Assembly (NCBI GenBank): GCA_002421805.1
Contig: DISM01000004.1
Location: forward strand, 372,001-436,000
Length of the DNA: 64,000 nucleotides
Direction: 5' to 3'
From: Candidatus Omnitrophica bacterium UBA6210
GTDB lineage: Bacteria; Omnitrophota; Gorgyraeia; Velamenicoccales; Velamenicoccaceae
The translations under genes and the position numbers were made by a program. Numbering within the stretch: the stretch's first letter is position 1; each line of letters begins with the position of its first letter. The notes under the pieces were generated by a model that was not told the DNA's origin, ran no database searches, and was given only the letters and a program-made list of their open reading frames with translations. Shown here piece after piece: positions 49,927 through 59,287 of this stretch.

Positions 49927-51603
49927 TTACGCCATTCCACCCAGCATGCGGTTCAGGGCCTCGCCTGCCGGCACCATGGGAAAGACATTCTCTTCGGGCT
50001 CGATGACAAAATCCATCACCACCACATTGGGCGTGGCCAGGGCTTCCTTGATCGCAGCGGCCACATCTTCTTTTTTCGTGATCCGTATGCCCTTGGCGCC
50101 ATAGGCCTCGGCAAGTTTCACGAAATCAGGGTTCTGCATCGGCGTATGGGAATAGCGCTTGTTATAAAAAAGCTCCTGCCATTGACGCACCATGCCGAGA
50201 TAGCCGTTGTTGAGGATGGCGATCTTGACGGGCAGCTTGTTCTGCACGGCTGTGGCCAACTCCTGGATATTCATTTGGATCGAGCCGTCGCCCGCAATGT
50301 CGAAAACGACCTTTTCAGGGCGCCCCAACTGCGCGCCGATGGCCGCAGGCAGGCCGAAGCCCATCGTGCCCAGGCCGCCCGACGAGATCCATGTGCGCGG
50401 ATGGGCGTGCTGATAGAAAAGGCATGCCCACATCTGGTTCTGGCCCACCTCCGTCGCAATGATAGCATCCCCTTTTGTCAGTTCCTGGATCTTTTCAATG
50501 ATAAACTGGGGCCTCAAGACCTCGTCCTGTTTATAGCTCAAAGGGAACTGCTTGCGCCATTTTTCGATCTGCGCCCGCCACGCGGCCGTATCGGGCTTTT
50601 TGCGTATATAACCGATCAGATCGCGCAGGACCTCTTTGGCGTCTCCGACGATCGGCACGTCCACGCGGATGTTCTTGCTGATGGACGTCGGGTCGATATC
50701 GATATGAATGATCTTGGCATGCGGCGCGAACGCGTCGATGCGCCCGGTCACGCGGTCGTCAAAACGCGCGCCGACCGCAATGATCAGGTCCGATTCCATG
50801 ATCGCGTGGTTCGCGTAGGCCGTCCCATGCATGCCCAGCATCCCCAGGCACAAAGGATGCTCGCCGGGAAAAGCCCCAAGCCCCATAAAAGTCGTCGTCA
50901 CCGGCAGCAGATTTTTTTCGGCGAGCACCTTCAATTCTTCACTGGCGTTCGACGAAATAATGCCGCCGCCGATATAAAGGATGGGGCGCGCGGCCTTTTC
51001 GATCATCCTGGCGGCCTTCTTGATCTGCCCCGGATGCCCTTCAAAACGGGGCTGATAACTCCTCAGGAAAACCGATTCCGGCCACTCAAATTCCATCTTC
51101 GCGTTCTGGACGTCCGAGGGAAAATCGATCACGACCGGCCCCGGCCGGCCCGTCGATGCGATATAGAACGCCTCGCGCACCGTCCGTGCCAGGTCTTTGA
51201 TGTCCTTGACCAAAAAATTATGCTTGGTGATCGACCGCGTGATCCCCGTCACGTCGGATTCCTGAAAAGCGTCATTACCGATCAGATACGTGCGGACCTG
51301 GCCCGTGATGGCGACCATGGGAATGGAATCCATAAAGGCGTTCGCAATGCCCGTCACCAGGTTCGTGGCCCCGGGGCCGGAAGTCGATATGCAGACGCCG
51401 ACTTTGCCGGTCGCGCGCGCATAGCCGTCTGCGGCGTGGGCCGCCCCCTGCTCATGACGCGTCAGGATGAATTTAATATCCTTGACATCATAAAGGGCAT
51501 CGAATGTCTGCAGGATCTGGCCTCCGGGGTAACCGAAGATCACCTCCACGCCTTCACGCCTGAGGCATTCGATCAATATTTGTGCGCCATTCATTGTTGC
51601 CAT
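49927..51603 (-). CDS. ilvB: Acetolactate synthase large (catalytic) subunit
   Basis: ThDP-dependent condensation of pyruvate or pyruvate plus 2-oxobutyrate. The 558-aa protein has FGYPGGQILQTFDALY, the catalytic Glu in RHEQGAAHAADGYAR, the FAD-associated central domain, and the ThDP-Mg motif GDGSIQMN near residue 435. It lies 18 nt downstream of ilvD. Confidence 0.97.
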   Translation of the reverse strand: MATMNGAQILIECLRREGVEVIFGYPGGQILQTFDALYDVKDIKFILTRHEQGAAHAADGYARATGKVGVCISTSGPGATNLVTGIANAFMDSIPMVAITGQVRTYLIGNDAFQESDVTGITRSITKHNFLVKDIKDLARTVREAFYIASTGRPGPVVIDFPSDVQNAKMEFEWPESVFLRSYQPRFEGHPGQIKKAARMIEKAARPILYIGGGIISSNASEELKVLAEKNLLPVTTTFMGLGAFPGEHPLCLGMLGMHGTAYANHAIMESDLIIAVGARFDDRVTGRIDAFAPHAKIIHIDIDPTSISKNIRVDVPIVGDAKEVLRDLIGYIRKKPDTAAWRAQIEKWRKQFPLSYKQDEVLRPQFIIEKIQELTKGDAIIATEVGQNQMWACLFYQHAHPRTWISSGGLGTMGFGLPAAIGAQLGRPEKVVFDIAGDGSIQMNIQELATAVQNKLPVKIAILNNGYLGMVRQWQELFYNKRYSHTPMQNPDFVKLAEAYGAKGIRITKKEDVAAAIKEALATPNVVVMDFVIEPEENVFPMVPAGEALNRMLGGMA

Positions 51604-51621
51604 GGGTTGTATCTCTTTGTA

Positions 51622-53286
51622 TTAGAAAGCCTTAAGTATCGCTCCCTCATCGGCCGAAGAAACCATCCGTGAATACCTCAACAGGTAGCCGCCGGTCACG
51701 TTGGGAGCCGGGATCCTGACCTTTTTGAGTCTTGATTTTAACTCTTTTGCGGAAATTTTCAACTCCAATTTTCTTTTGGGCAGATCGATCAGGATCTCAT
51801 CGCCGTTCCTGATGGCCGCGATAGGCCCGAGCTCAACCGCCTCCGGAGAAACGTGGCCTATACAGCATCCTTGTGTGCCGCCGGAGAACCGGCCGTCCGT
51901 GATCAAAGCCACGCTGTCGGCCAGGCCCATCCCCACAATGGCGGCGGTCGGCGCCAACATCTCACGCATGCCGGGGCCACCCTTGGGCCCTTCATAGCGG
52001 ATCACGATGACCATCCCGGGCTTGATCTCGCCGGAAAGGATCGCCTTCTGGGCGTCTTCTTCCCGCTCAAAGACCTTCGCTTTGCCTGTAAACACGCTCA
52101 TCGCCTCGCTGACGGCGGACTGCTTGACCACGGCGCCGCGCGGCGCCAGATTGCCGTGCAGGATCGCGATCCCGCCTTCTTCATGATACGCTTCGTCCGT
52201 CGAACGAATAACATCTTCATCGCTGACGACAGCCCTGTCTGCGATCTGATGCGTCGAGAGGCCGCTCACCGTCGGACAAAGAGCGATCTTTTTCTTCAAT
52301 CTCTTCATGACCGCAGGGATCCCGCCTGCATAATCCAGGTCTTCCATGAAATGTTTTCCGCCCGGCAAGAGATCCGTGATATGAGGCGTCTCCTTGCTCA
52401 AACGGTCGAAGTCTTTTAAACCCAAAGGCACGCCCGCTTCCCTGGCGATAGCCAACAGATGCAAGACGGTATTGGTGGAACCGCCCAGGGCCAGGTCGAT
52501 GCGGATGCCGTTCTCAAAAGCCCGACGCGTCATGATCGAGCGCGACGTCACGTTCTTTTTTACCAAATCCACGATCTTCTCTCCGGACTCCTCGGCAATG
52601 CGGCGTTTCTTGGCGGAAACAGCCAGGGCTGTGGCGCATCCAGGCAAAGACATACCCATGGCTTCCGTGATACAGGCCATCGTATTGGCCGTATATAATC
52701 CCTGACAGGCGCCGGCGCCCGGACAGGATTCCATCTCGAAACAGGCCAGGTCTTTCTCGCCGATCTCGCCGCGTTTGAATTTCCCGACCACCTCAAAGGC
52801 GTCGCCCACCAAAGAAAGGCGCTTGCCATTATAGCGGCCGGAAAGCATGGGCCCGGCCGTCACGACGATCGCGGGGATGTCCAGGCGCGCCGCCGCCATC
52901 AGCATTCCCGGCGTGATCTTGTCGCAATTCGTCAGGCAAACTAACCCGTCAAGGCTGTGCGCGTTGACAAATGATTCCACGGAGTCGGCGATCAATTCGC
53001 GAAGCGCCAACGGATAACGCATGCCAGGATGTCCCATGGCAATGCCGTCGCAGATGCCCGGGATGCCGAAAAAGAACGGAACGCCGCCGCCGGCAGCGAT
53101 ACCGCGTTCGATAAAACGCTCCAGGTCCCGCATACCGATATGCCCGGGAATAATGTCGTTAAAACTCGTCGCCACCGCAATGAAAGGCTTGGACATGTCC
53201 CTCCTGGAAACACCGGTGGCATGCAACAACGCCCTGTGCGGCACGCGCTCAACACCCTTTTTGATGGCATCGGATCTCATCGTCAT
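51622..53286 (-). CDS. ilvD: Dihydroxy-acid dehydratase
   Basis: Fe-S dehydratase of the valine/isoleucine pathway. The 554-aa protein has VATSFNDIIPGH, LTNCDKITPGMLMAA and GACQGLYTANTMA with the cluster Cys residues, and the GRFSGGTQGCCIGHVSPEA C-terminal site (landmarks only). The ATG at 53284-53286 follows AGAGGT. Upstream lies hairpin-chain element E, so ilvD is the first gene of the ilvD-ilvB-ilvH-ilvC-leuA group. Confidence 0.97.
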   Translation of the reverse strand: MTMRSDAIKKGVERVPHRALLHATGVSRRDMSKPFIAVATSFNDIIPGHIGMRDLERFIERGIAAGGGVPFFFGIPGICDGIAMGHPGMRYPLALRELIADSVESFVNAHSLDGLVCLTNCDKITPGMLMAAARLDIPAIVVTAGPMLSGRYNGKRLSLVGDAFEVVGKFKRGEIGEKDLACFEMESCPGAGACQGLYTANTMACITEAMGMSLPGCATALAVSAKKRRIAEESGEKIVDLVKKNVTSRSIMTRRAFENGIRIDLALGGSTNTVLHLLAIAREAGVPLGLKDFDRLSKETPHITDLLPGGKHFMEDLDYAGGIPAVMKRLKKKIALCPTVSGLSTHQIADRAVVSDEDVIRSTDEAYHEEGGIAILHGNLAPRGAVVKQSAVSEAMSVFTGKAKVFEREEDAQKAILSGEIKPGMVIVIRYEGPKGGPGMREMLAPTAAIVGMGLADSVALITDGRFSGGTQGCCIGHVSPEAVELGPIAAIRNGDEILIDLPKRKLELKISAKELKSRLKKVRIPAPNVTGGYLLRYSRMVSSADEGAILKAF

Positions 53287-53384
53287 AGGATACCTCTCGT
53301 TTAGCCGACCAGGCACCGGCCGACCACGTCACCCAAAAAATCTAAAGCCGGATTAATTCCTTGCCCAAAGTTTTCATCTAATAC

Positions 53385-53520
53385 CCCGCGCTTATTTGGT
53401 ATTGCGCGGGCACCTTGCCTTATCGGAACGGCAAGTACGCTACCGCTGTAGCGTATGACGCCTTCTGATAATTCGGCCGGACAGCTTACGTCGCCTGCTT
53501 TGCAGGCTTCCGTAAACTGT
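53385..53520. repeat. Hairpin-chain element E upstream of ilvD
   Basis: Adjacent hairpins: CCCGCGC/GCGCGGG with a 12-nt loop TTATTTGGTATT (53385-53410); CTTGCC/GGCAAG with loop TTATCGGAAC (53414-53435); TACGCTAC/GTAGCGTA with loop CGCT (53436-53455); and ACAG.TTACG.GCCTGC paired with GCAGGC..CGTAA.CTGT (53481-53520). The second module is nearly identical to 23726-23747 in element B; the first has the loop type seen at 60514-60525. Confidence 0.82.
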
Positions 53521-53527
53521 GGCCTCA

Positions 53528-54841
53528 TTAATCGTCTCCCTCGAACGCTTCGGCCTTTTTGTGATGCTCGGCGCTAAAGGCCATCTCGACCTTGACCTTT
53601 TTGATGAACTGTTTGACCGCCTTGGCGGAATCCTTGATCTTCAACTGGCCGAAGAGGAACGCGAATTTGGATTCGACCTCTTTGGCGATCATGTCCCTCT
53701 CTTTGATGGACATGATGTCTTTCTTGAACGGCCCGAGGGCTTTCTTCCTTGATTTATAGAAAAACTGCTCGTCGGTCATGCCCGGCTTGAATTCGTTCTT
53801 GGCCTCGACCTTCAGCCAGTCGTAGATCTTTTTCTTCAGGTCTGCGGGGAAATGCGGGCTGTCGAACACCATGTTCTGGAACTGCGTCGCCAGGTGCACC
53901 TCCGCCGCGTCGAACTCGGGGAACTTATGGAACTCCGTCTCGGGCAATGTTGATGCGCCGTGCTGGACGGAGCCGGCCATCTTGAATTCTGTTTTGCACA
54001 CTTCGGAGATGCTCTTCAGCACGTTAAAATCAAGCTTCACCTTGGCGATCGTTCCGTCGGGCAGAACGGTGCCACCATGGCTCGTGCCTGTCTGAACGCT
54101 GATCTTGGAGATCCCCTCCATGCCCCGGGGAAGCTTCTCCAGATACAGCTTCATGAAAGCCCGCATGTCTTCCGGGCTCGAATTCTTGCTTCCCACCTCG
54201 CCGATCTCGCCGCCGACGGAAACGGTAACGCCTTTCGGCTGGATGCCGCGGATATACGCGGTCAGTTCCGCGCAGATCTCGGAATTCAGTTTCTGCTGGG
54301 CCAGGAGGTCTTCCTTGCTCAAGTCCACGACGGTGGAACTGTCGATATCGATGTTATAGAAACCAGCCTCGATCGCTTCCTTGATCAGCTTCTTCAGGCT
54401 GTCGATTTCCTTTTGAGGATCCGCCTGATAATTCTTGGCGTTGACCTGGAAATGGTCGCCCTGGATGAAGACCGGGCCCTGATACCCCTCGCGCACCGCC
54501 GCCGCCAGGATCACGCTCGTATACTCCAGGGGCTTCTGGTCGGTGTAACCCATCTCGGAACGGGCGATCTCAAAGATGAACGCGCCGGCATTGATCTTCA
54601 TGGCTTCCTTGAAAATGGCGCGCGCCATGTCATAGGTCAATGTGCGCAGATTCATGGCAGGAACGGTGTAACCGCCCTGCTTGCCCTCGCCGCGGGCTCT
54701 ATATAAATCATGGATCGAAGCCGGCCAGACATCCGCGTCGTAAGCCGCCTGCCAGATCGCATTGACTGCATTTTCTTTTGTCTTGGCGTCAGACCCCGTC
54801 ACAAGGTCCATCACCAGGCTGTCCATCTTCTTGCTGTCCAT
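53528..54841 (-). CDS. Class II fructose-bisphosphate aldolase-like protein
   Basis: 437 aa. Class II aldolase landmarks are present: GGYTVPAMNLRTLT, VFIQGDHFQVN with metal His, NIDIDSSTVVD, SVGGEIGEVG with the metal Glu, GTSHGGT and SVQHGAST. It is about 90 residues longer than the E. coli enzyme, with extra N-terminal (about 45 aa) and Lys-rich C-terminal helical parts. Directly downstream of pfkA, so fructose-1,6-bisphosphate cleavage is the obvious role; tagatose-bisphosphate cannot be excluded. ATG at 54841 follows AAAGGAG. Confidence 0.85.
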   Translation of the reverse strand: MDSKKMDSLVMDLVTGSDAKTKENAVNAIWQAAYDADVWPASIHDLYRARGEGKQGGYTVPAMNLRTLTYDMARAIFKEAMKINAGAFIFEIARSEMGYTDQKPLEYTSVILAAAVREGYQGPVFIQGDHFQVNAKNYQADPQKEIDSLKKLIKEAIEAGFYNIDIDSSTVVDLSKEDLLAQQKLNSEICAELTAYIRGIQPKGVTVSVGGEIGEVGSKNSSPEDMRAFMKLYLEKLPRGMEGISKISVQTGTSHGGTVLPDGTIAKVKLDFNVLKSISEVCKTEFKMAGSVQHGASTLPETEFHKFPEFDAAEVHLATQFQNMVFDSPHFPADLKKKIYDWLKVEAKNEFKPGMTDEQFFYKSRKKALGPFKKDIMSIKERDMIAKEVESKFAFLFGQLKIKDSAKAVKQFIKKVKVEMAFSAEHHKKAEAFEGDD

Positions 54842-54860
54842 GCTCGTGACTCCTTTCACC

Positions 54861-55826
54861 TTAGGTTAACAGTTTGATCAATCTCAGATCTTCTTTCGTA
54901 TCAAGCGCCACATGCTGGACCGCCTCTTCGAAATCCACGGCATGGACCTGGTCGCATTTGACGCCTACGGCCACACCGTTGACGCCCTTGACCAGGAGTT
55001 CCACCGCCGCGGCGCCCAGACGGTTGCCGAGGATGCGGTCTTCGGCCGTCGGGCATCCTCCGCGCTGGATATGCCCCAAAACGACGACGCGTGTCTCTAA
55101 ATCCGTGATCTCTGTGATCTGCTGGGCAAGGTCCGCTCCCTTGATCGCCCCTTCGGCGACCACGATGATCCAGCTTGCCTTTCCTCTAATATAACCTTCC
55201 GTGATCTCGTGACAAATTTCCTGGATATCGAATTTTATTTCCGGGATCAGGACCTGCTCGGCGCCGCCGGCCAAGGCGGATTTCAGGGCGATATAGCCGC
55301 TGTGGTGCCCCATGACCTCAACAACAAAGATCCTCTCCATCGAATTAACGGTATCCTTGATCTTGTCGATAGCGTCGAGCGCCGTCTCCACCGCCGTATC
55401 CGAACCGATCGTCCTGTCCGTCCCGTTCAAATCGTTGTCGATAGTCCCCGGCAGGCCCACGCAGGGAATATGCCACTCCCGCGAAAGGATCTGCGCGCCC
55501 CGGTAGCTGCCGTCGCCGCCGATGACGACAAGGGCATCTATGCTGTTGCGCTGCAGGATCTCGACAGCCCTCTTTTGCCCTTCCTTAGTCATAAACTCGG
55601 GGCATCGAGAAGTCTTCAGGATCGTGCCGCCGCGGTTGACGATATTGGACACCGAGCGATGCGTTAAAGGTTTCAGGTCGTCATTGATCAACCCGGTGTA
55701 GCCGCGAAAAACACCGTAGACTTCCAGTTTATGGGCAAAAGCTGTACGCACGACGCCGCGGATCGCGGCGTTCATGCCGGGCGCGTCCCCGCCGCTGGTC
55801 AAAACTGCTATGCGTTTCAATGCCAT
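54861..55826 (-). CDS. pfkA: ATP-dependent 6-phosphofructokinase
   Basis: 321 aa. Motifs: TSGGDAPGMNAAIRG, VVIGGDGSYRGA (the Gly after GGD favours ATP over pyrophosphate), GTIDNDLNGTDRTIGSDTA with the catalytic Asp, and VVEVMGHHSGYIA with the substrate Arg/His region. The size is that of the bacterial homotetrameric enzyme. It is translationally close (19 nt) to the aldolase gene, giving two consecutive glycolytic steps in one unit. Confidence 0.96.
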   Translation of the reverse strand: MALKRIAVLTSGGDAPGMNAAIRGVVRTAFAHKLEVYGVFRGYTGLINDDLKPLTHRSVSNIVNRGGTILKTSRCPEFMTKEGQKRAVEILQRNSIDALVVIGGDGSYRGAQILSREWHIPCVGLPGTIDNDLNGTDRTIGSDTAVETALDAIDKIKDTVNSMERIFVVEVMGHHSGYIALKSALAGGAEQVLIPEIKFDIQEICHEITEGYIRGKASWIIVVAEGAIKGADLAQQITEITDLETRVVVLGHIQRGGCPTAEDRILGNRLGAAAVELLVKGVNGVAVGVKCDQVHAVDFEEAVQHVALDTKEDLRLIKLLT

Positions 55827-55877
55827 ACATTCCCCTCGTCACTTACAAACTTCTCGCCGATAAACTGATCGCTGTCC

Positions 55878-57557
55878 TTAAATCCCCTCGACCTGAAGGC
55901 TCCTCGGGTAATCGATGATCGTCGTATAGGAGATCTCTTTTTTGGCGCGTGGTTCCAGCTTCAACTCCCAGCGCCAGACACCCTTCTTGTCCTTATAGTC
56001 CTTCTCTTTCGGCTCCGGCGTGACGCGTTCCACGCGCACCTTGATGCGTTCGTCTTGCGAAACAGGGACGGAGTCGAACAACTCAAACGTGATGTCCTTG
56101 TTCTTATAATTCTCGACCGTGGTCTTGAAAACAATCGTGATCTTGCGGTTCGGCGCGGGGATGCCGCCCAGCAGGACATCATCGACCTTGCGCTCGATCT
56201 CTTCTTTCCTGACCTTGACATTCTCGTCAATACCCAGATAAAGGTCGAATTCCTCGGCCGGGGCTATCGCCGCAAGCTGGGAGACGCCCACAAAATCCCC
56301 TTCCAGAAAAACATTCATGCGACCAGGCAAGAGTTGCAGGTCCTTCTGGTTGGTGACACGCGCCGTCAGATAGGCGAAAGCGCTCGCCTTTGGATACGCC
56401 GAATACTGGAATTTCGCGTCGAGGTCCTGCGCCAGGACCGGCAGCCTTTCTTCGGAACCGTCCGCCTTGATCGTCGCTTTTTTGGAGATCTTATAGACGA
56501 TGGAAACGCCTTTTTCCTCGACGGCCGCATATTCCATTTTGGCCTCTTCTTCCATCGGCGCCGAAGCTCCGACGGTCTCCATCATCGCATCCTTCTCCAT
56601 CGCCATATCGTAAGACTGCTCCCGGGAGGCAAACATCGCCTTCTGGGCTTTACGCCTGGCAAGCTGAGGCGGCTCGTAAGGCCTCAAGATCCACGACGAG
56701 AGGTCCGGCATATGCCCTGAAACCGTCGGCTTGGCGGTGGAAAGCGTCACGTCCACATCCTTCCAGTCTTCGCCCGTCTTCTGGCGGACCACGCCGAAAC
56801 CCACCAGCTCCACCTGGGATTTATCAAAATGCGTTCGCGCCTCATACACCGGATACCAGGACGCGCCCCGGACCAGGTACGTCACTTCCAATATCAGTGA
56901 ACCGGCCTTCGCTGCCTCGACATCGACGGCGATGGACCGTTTCATTTTCTGGGAGCGGGATATCTGGGCCAACTCCCTCTGCAAGACGTCCATCTGCTTG
57001 CGTATATCCCTTTCCTTCACATCCAGGCCCTGAAGAACGGCGCAATAATCCTTATAAGAAGCGTCCAGGAAATTCAGAAGATCGCCCAGTTCTTTGACCT
57101 GAGGCATCTTCGTCGCCATGTCCTCGGGCAGCTGCTCCCCGGCGAAATTCAAGACCGCATCCAAAAGCTGCTTCTTGGAAACCGCGACATTTTTCGCATC
57201 GCCGATCTTCTTCGCCTCGTCCGCCGCGGCCTGGATCTGCTGCTCAAGCTCTTTGACACGCGGACCTGCCGCTTCCTGCAAAAATTCTTTTTTCACCCGG
57301 GCGCCCATGATCTTGACGGAGGCCGTTCCCCTGCCGGAAACCCTCAAGGAATCCTCGTCGATGTCCGGGATGATGTCGGCAAACGATATTTCCTGGGCGC
57401 CGACGGCCAGCTCGACCGTGCCCGTCCTGGTGATCAGCGCACTGTCAGGATAAACCGTCACCTGGCTGATACGGGAATCAACGTCCTTGGCGAAAACGGG
57501 ATACGCCACAACCAACGACAACGCAACGATAAAGAAAGCCTTCATCCCTCGCTTCAT
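55878..57557 (-). CDS. MuiA-family exported protein (DUF4140/DUF4139)
   Basis: 559 aa with a Sec signal peptide (about 1-23, ending YPVFA). The N-terminal DUF4140 region (VTVYPDSALITRTGTVEL) is followed by a coiled coil (about 85-200) and a DUF4139 beta-rich region (about 205-555, TYLVRGASWYPVYEARTH, WKDVDVTLSTAKP). This family, named mucoidy inhibitor A, is widespread with unknown function. A short Met/Glu-rich insert (about 310-345) interrupts the DUF4139 part. The long spacer upstream is a hairpin chain. Confidence 0.9.
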   Translation of the reverse strand: MKRGMKAFFIVALSLVVAYPVFAKDVDSRISQVTVYPDSALITRTGTVELAVGAQEISFADIIPDIDEDSLRVSGRGTASVKIMGARVKKEFLQEAAGPRVKELEQQIQAAADEAKKIGDAKNVAVSKKQLLDAVLNFAGEQLPEDMATKMPQVKELGDLLNFLDASYKDYCAVLQGLDVKERDIRKQMDVLQRELAQISRSQKMKRSIAVDVEAAKAGSLILEVTYLVRGASWYPVYEARTHFDKSQVELVGFGVVRQKTGEDWKDVDVTLSTAKPTVSGHMPDLSSWILRPYEPPQLARRKAQKAMFASREQSYDMAMEKDAMMETVGASAPMEEEAKMEYAAVEEKGVSIVYKISKKATIKADGSEERLPVLAQDLDAKFQYSAYPKASAFAYLTARVTNQKDLQLLPGRMNVFLEGDFVGVSQLAAIAPAEEFDLYLGIDENVKVRKEEIERKVDDVLLGGIPAPNRKITIVFKTTVENYKNKDITFELFDSVPVSQDERIKVRVERVTPEPKEKDYKDKKGVWRWELKLEPRAKKEISYTTIIDYPRSLQVEGI

Positions 57558-57600
57558 GAAACCCTCTCAATTTCCCGCTGAATGAGTTTGTGCGAAATCG

Positions 57601-57939
57601 ACCCCGAGTTTCTCTCAGCGCCTATCTCAGAAACGAGGGGCGTTCCTTGATGTCTGGCGCCATGCGCCGCACTACGTGCCCATTTCTCAATGAGGCCCAA
57701 GCTTATGGAACGTTAGTGAACATAAGCTTGCCGGCCGAATTGATCCCGATAACAGCGAGAAAATTTCGAAGAAATTTTTGACGCGTTTTGTTATCGGGAC
57801 AAATCCTCAATGTCGGGCACTACGTGCCCATTTCCTCAATTCGCCATCCTTAAAGCTTAACGCAGAGGCGAATTGACTCCGAGCCCATCTTTTGGGCGAG
57901 GAGCCTTCCGAGATGTCGGGCACTACGTGCCCATTTCCC
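57601..57939. repeat. Hairpin-chain element G with duplicated ahcY 3' ends
   Basis: The 365-bp spacer between ahcY and the DUF4139 gene is almost entirely hairpins: CAAGCTTATG/CATAAGCTTG (57698-57730); TCCCGATAACA/TGTTATCGGGA (57744-57799) enclosing AAAATTTC/GAAATTTT (57760-57778); AATTCGCC/GGCGAATT (57838-57874); CTCC.GCCC/GGGC.GGAG (57877-57903). The last 26 nt of ahcY with its stop (57912-57939) recur at 57810-57835 and, with a GGCGC-CAT-GCGCC insert, at 57649-57688. The word CYCCGAG before a variable stem and CGAGGRG after it occurs twice here and once in element F. Confidence 0.82.
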
Positions 57940-59170
57940 AGCTCGCCAGATATTTTTTCTGTTCCGTCGTCAAGCGGTCGATCTTGACGCCCATGGAAGC
58001 CAGCTTCAATTCCGCGATGCGCCTGTCGATATCGACGGGGACCTTATAGACCTTCTTTTCGAGCTTGCGGTAATTCTTTTTCATGAATTCCGCAGACAAT
58101 GCCTGGTTGGCAAAACTCATGTCCATGACCTGCGCCGGATGGCCTTCGGCGGCGGCCAGATTGATCAGGCGGCCGTCTCCCAAAAGATAGATCCTGCGGC
58201 CGTCGCGGAGGATAAATTCCTCGACAAAATCACGGGTCATGCGCTGTCTTCTGGCCAGCCGGCGCAGGCCCGGGATGTCGATCTCGACGTTGAAATGCCC
58301 GGAATTGCAGATGATCGCCTTGTCTTTCATCGCAAGGAAGTGCTCGGGCCTGATCACGTTGATATCGCCCGTGACCGTCACGAATATATCGCCGATCTTC
58401 GCTGCTTTGGCTATCGGCATCACCAGAAAACCGTCCATGACCGCTTCCAGGGCCTTAAAAGGGTCCACCTCGATGACGATCACATTGGCTCCCAGCCCCT
58501 TGGCCCGCATCGCGGCCCCGCGGCCGCACCAACCGTAGCCGCAGACGACGAAATTCGTGCCTGCCACAAGCTTGTTCGTCGCGCGGATGATGCCGTCGAT
58601 CGTAGACTGCCCTGTCCCGTAACGATTGTCGAACAAATATTTCGTCTGGGCGTCATTGACGGCGACAATAGGATACAGAAGCCTTCCCTCGGCCTCCATG
58701 GCCCGCAGGCGGATCACGCCCGTCGTCGTTTCCTCCGTCCCTCCCAGAGGGATATAGCCCTTCTTTTTATGGATGACCGAAACCAGGTCCGCGCCGTCGT
58801 CCATCGTCAGGTCCGGCTCGGTGGCCAGGACCGCTTCGATATGCTTGTAATATGTCTTGTGGTCCTCTCCCTTGATGGCAAAAACGGGGATCCCGTAATC
58901 CTTGGCCAGAGACGCCGCCACATCGTCCTGCGTCGAGAGCGGATTGGAAGCGCACAGGCTCACCTGCGCGCCGCCGGCCTTGAGCGTCAGCATGAGAACG
59001 GCGGTCTCGGTGGTCACGTGCAGACAACAGGCGACCCTGGTGCCGGCCAGGGGTTTCTCTTTCGCGAATCTCTTGCGGATGAGGTTAAGGACCGGCATAT
59101 TGTCGTCCGCCCACTCGATCCTGAGTTTTCCTTTTTTTCTCAACGACGCATCTTTGATATCGTAAGGCAT
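57923..59170 (-). CDS. ahcY: Adenosylhomocysteinase
   Basis: Hydrolyses S-adenosylhomocysteine to adenosine and homocysteine, with bound NAD. The 415-aa protein has ETAVLMLTLKAGGAQV, the TTTGVIRL segment, GYGWCGRGAAMRAKGLGANVIVIE (NAD Rossmann loop), and ends YLASWEMGT, the short C-terminus of the non-eukaryotic subclass (no DHYRY tail). The last five codons and stop form GGGCAC-GTA-GTGCCC, a 6-bp hairpin copied twice more downstream. Upstream is metK. Confidence 0.96.
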   Translation of the reverse strand: MPYDIKDASLRKKGKLRIEWADDNMPVLNLIRKRFAKEKPLAGTRVACCLHVTTETAVLMLTLKAGGAQVSLCASNPLSTQDDVAASLAKDYGIPVFAIKGEDHKTYYKHIEAVLATEPDLTMDDGADLVSVIHKKKGYIPLGGTEETTTGVIRLRAMEAEGRLLYPIVAVNDAQTKYLFDNRYGTGQSTIDGIIRATNKLVAGTNFVVCGYGWCGRGAAMRAKGLGANVIVIEVDPFKALEAVMDGFLVMPIAKAAKIGDIFVTVTGDINVIRPEHFLAMKDKAIICNSGHFNVEIDIPGLRRLARRQRMTRDFVEEFILRDGRRIYLLGDGRLINLAAAEGHPAQVMDMSFANQALSAEFMKKNYRKLEKKVYKVPVDIDRRIAELKLASMGVKIDRLTTEQKKYLASWEMGT

Positions 59171-59193
59171 CTGTCTCCTCTATTTAACCAAAA

Positions 59194-59282
59194 GTTTGTT
59201 GAGCTTTTTGAGTTCGTTGAGTCTCTTGGGCTAAAAACGACACGCGGGCTTCACTCAACAAACTCTATTAACTCAATGAACG
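59194..59282. repeat. Quasi-palindrome of 9-10-nt units between metK and ahcY
   Basis: Plus-strand arm 59194-59222 is three units of the form GTTTGTTGAG, CTTTTTGAG, TTCGTTGAG. The minus strand of 59253-59282 is also three units (GTTCATTGAG, TTAATAGAG, TTTGTTGAG). The arms are separated by about 30 nt. Each arm is a head-to-tail array of the same degenerate word, and the arrays are inverted. Confidence 0.7.
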
Positions 59283-59287
59283 ATTTT

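Noticed and set aside
53385..53520. Branched-chain amino acid attenuator or T-box upstream of ilvD
   Set aside because: No leader peptide with Ile/Val/Leu runs, no T-box sequence and no terminator tail; the hairpins match modules found upstream of unrelated genes.
57912..57939. GGGCAC/GTGCCC hairpin at the end of ahcY as an intrinsic terminator
   Set aside because: No T-run follows on the minus strand, and the stem is only 6 bp; it looks like a repeat module.
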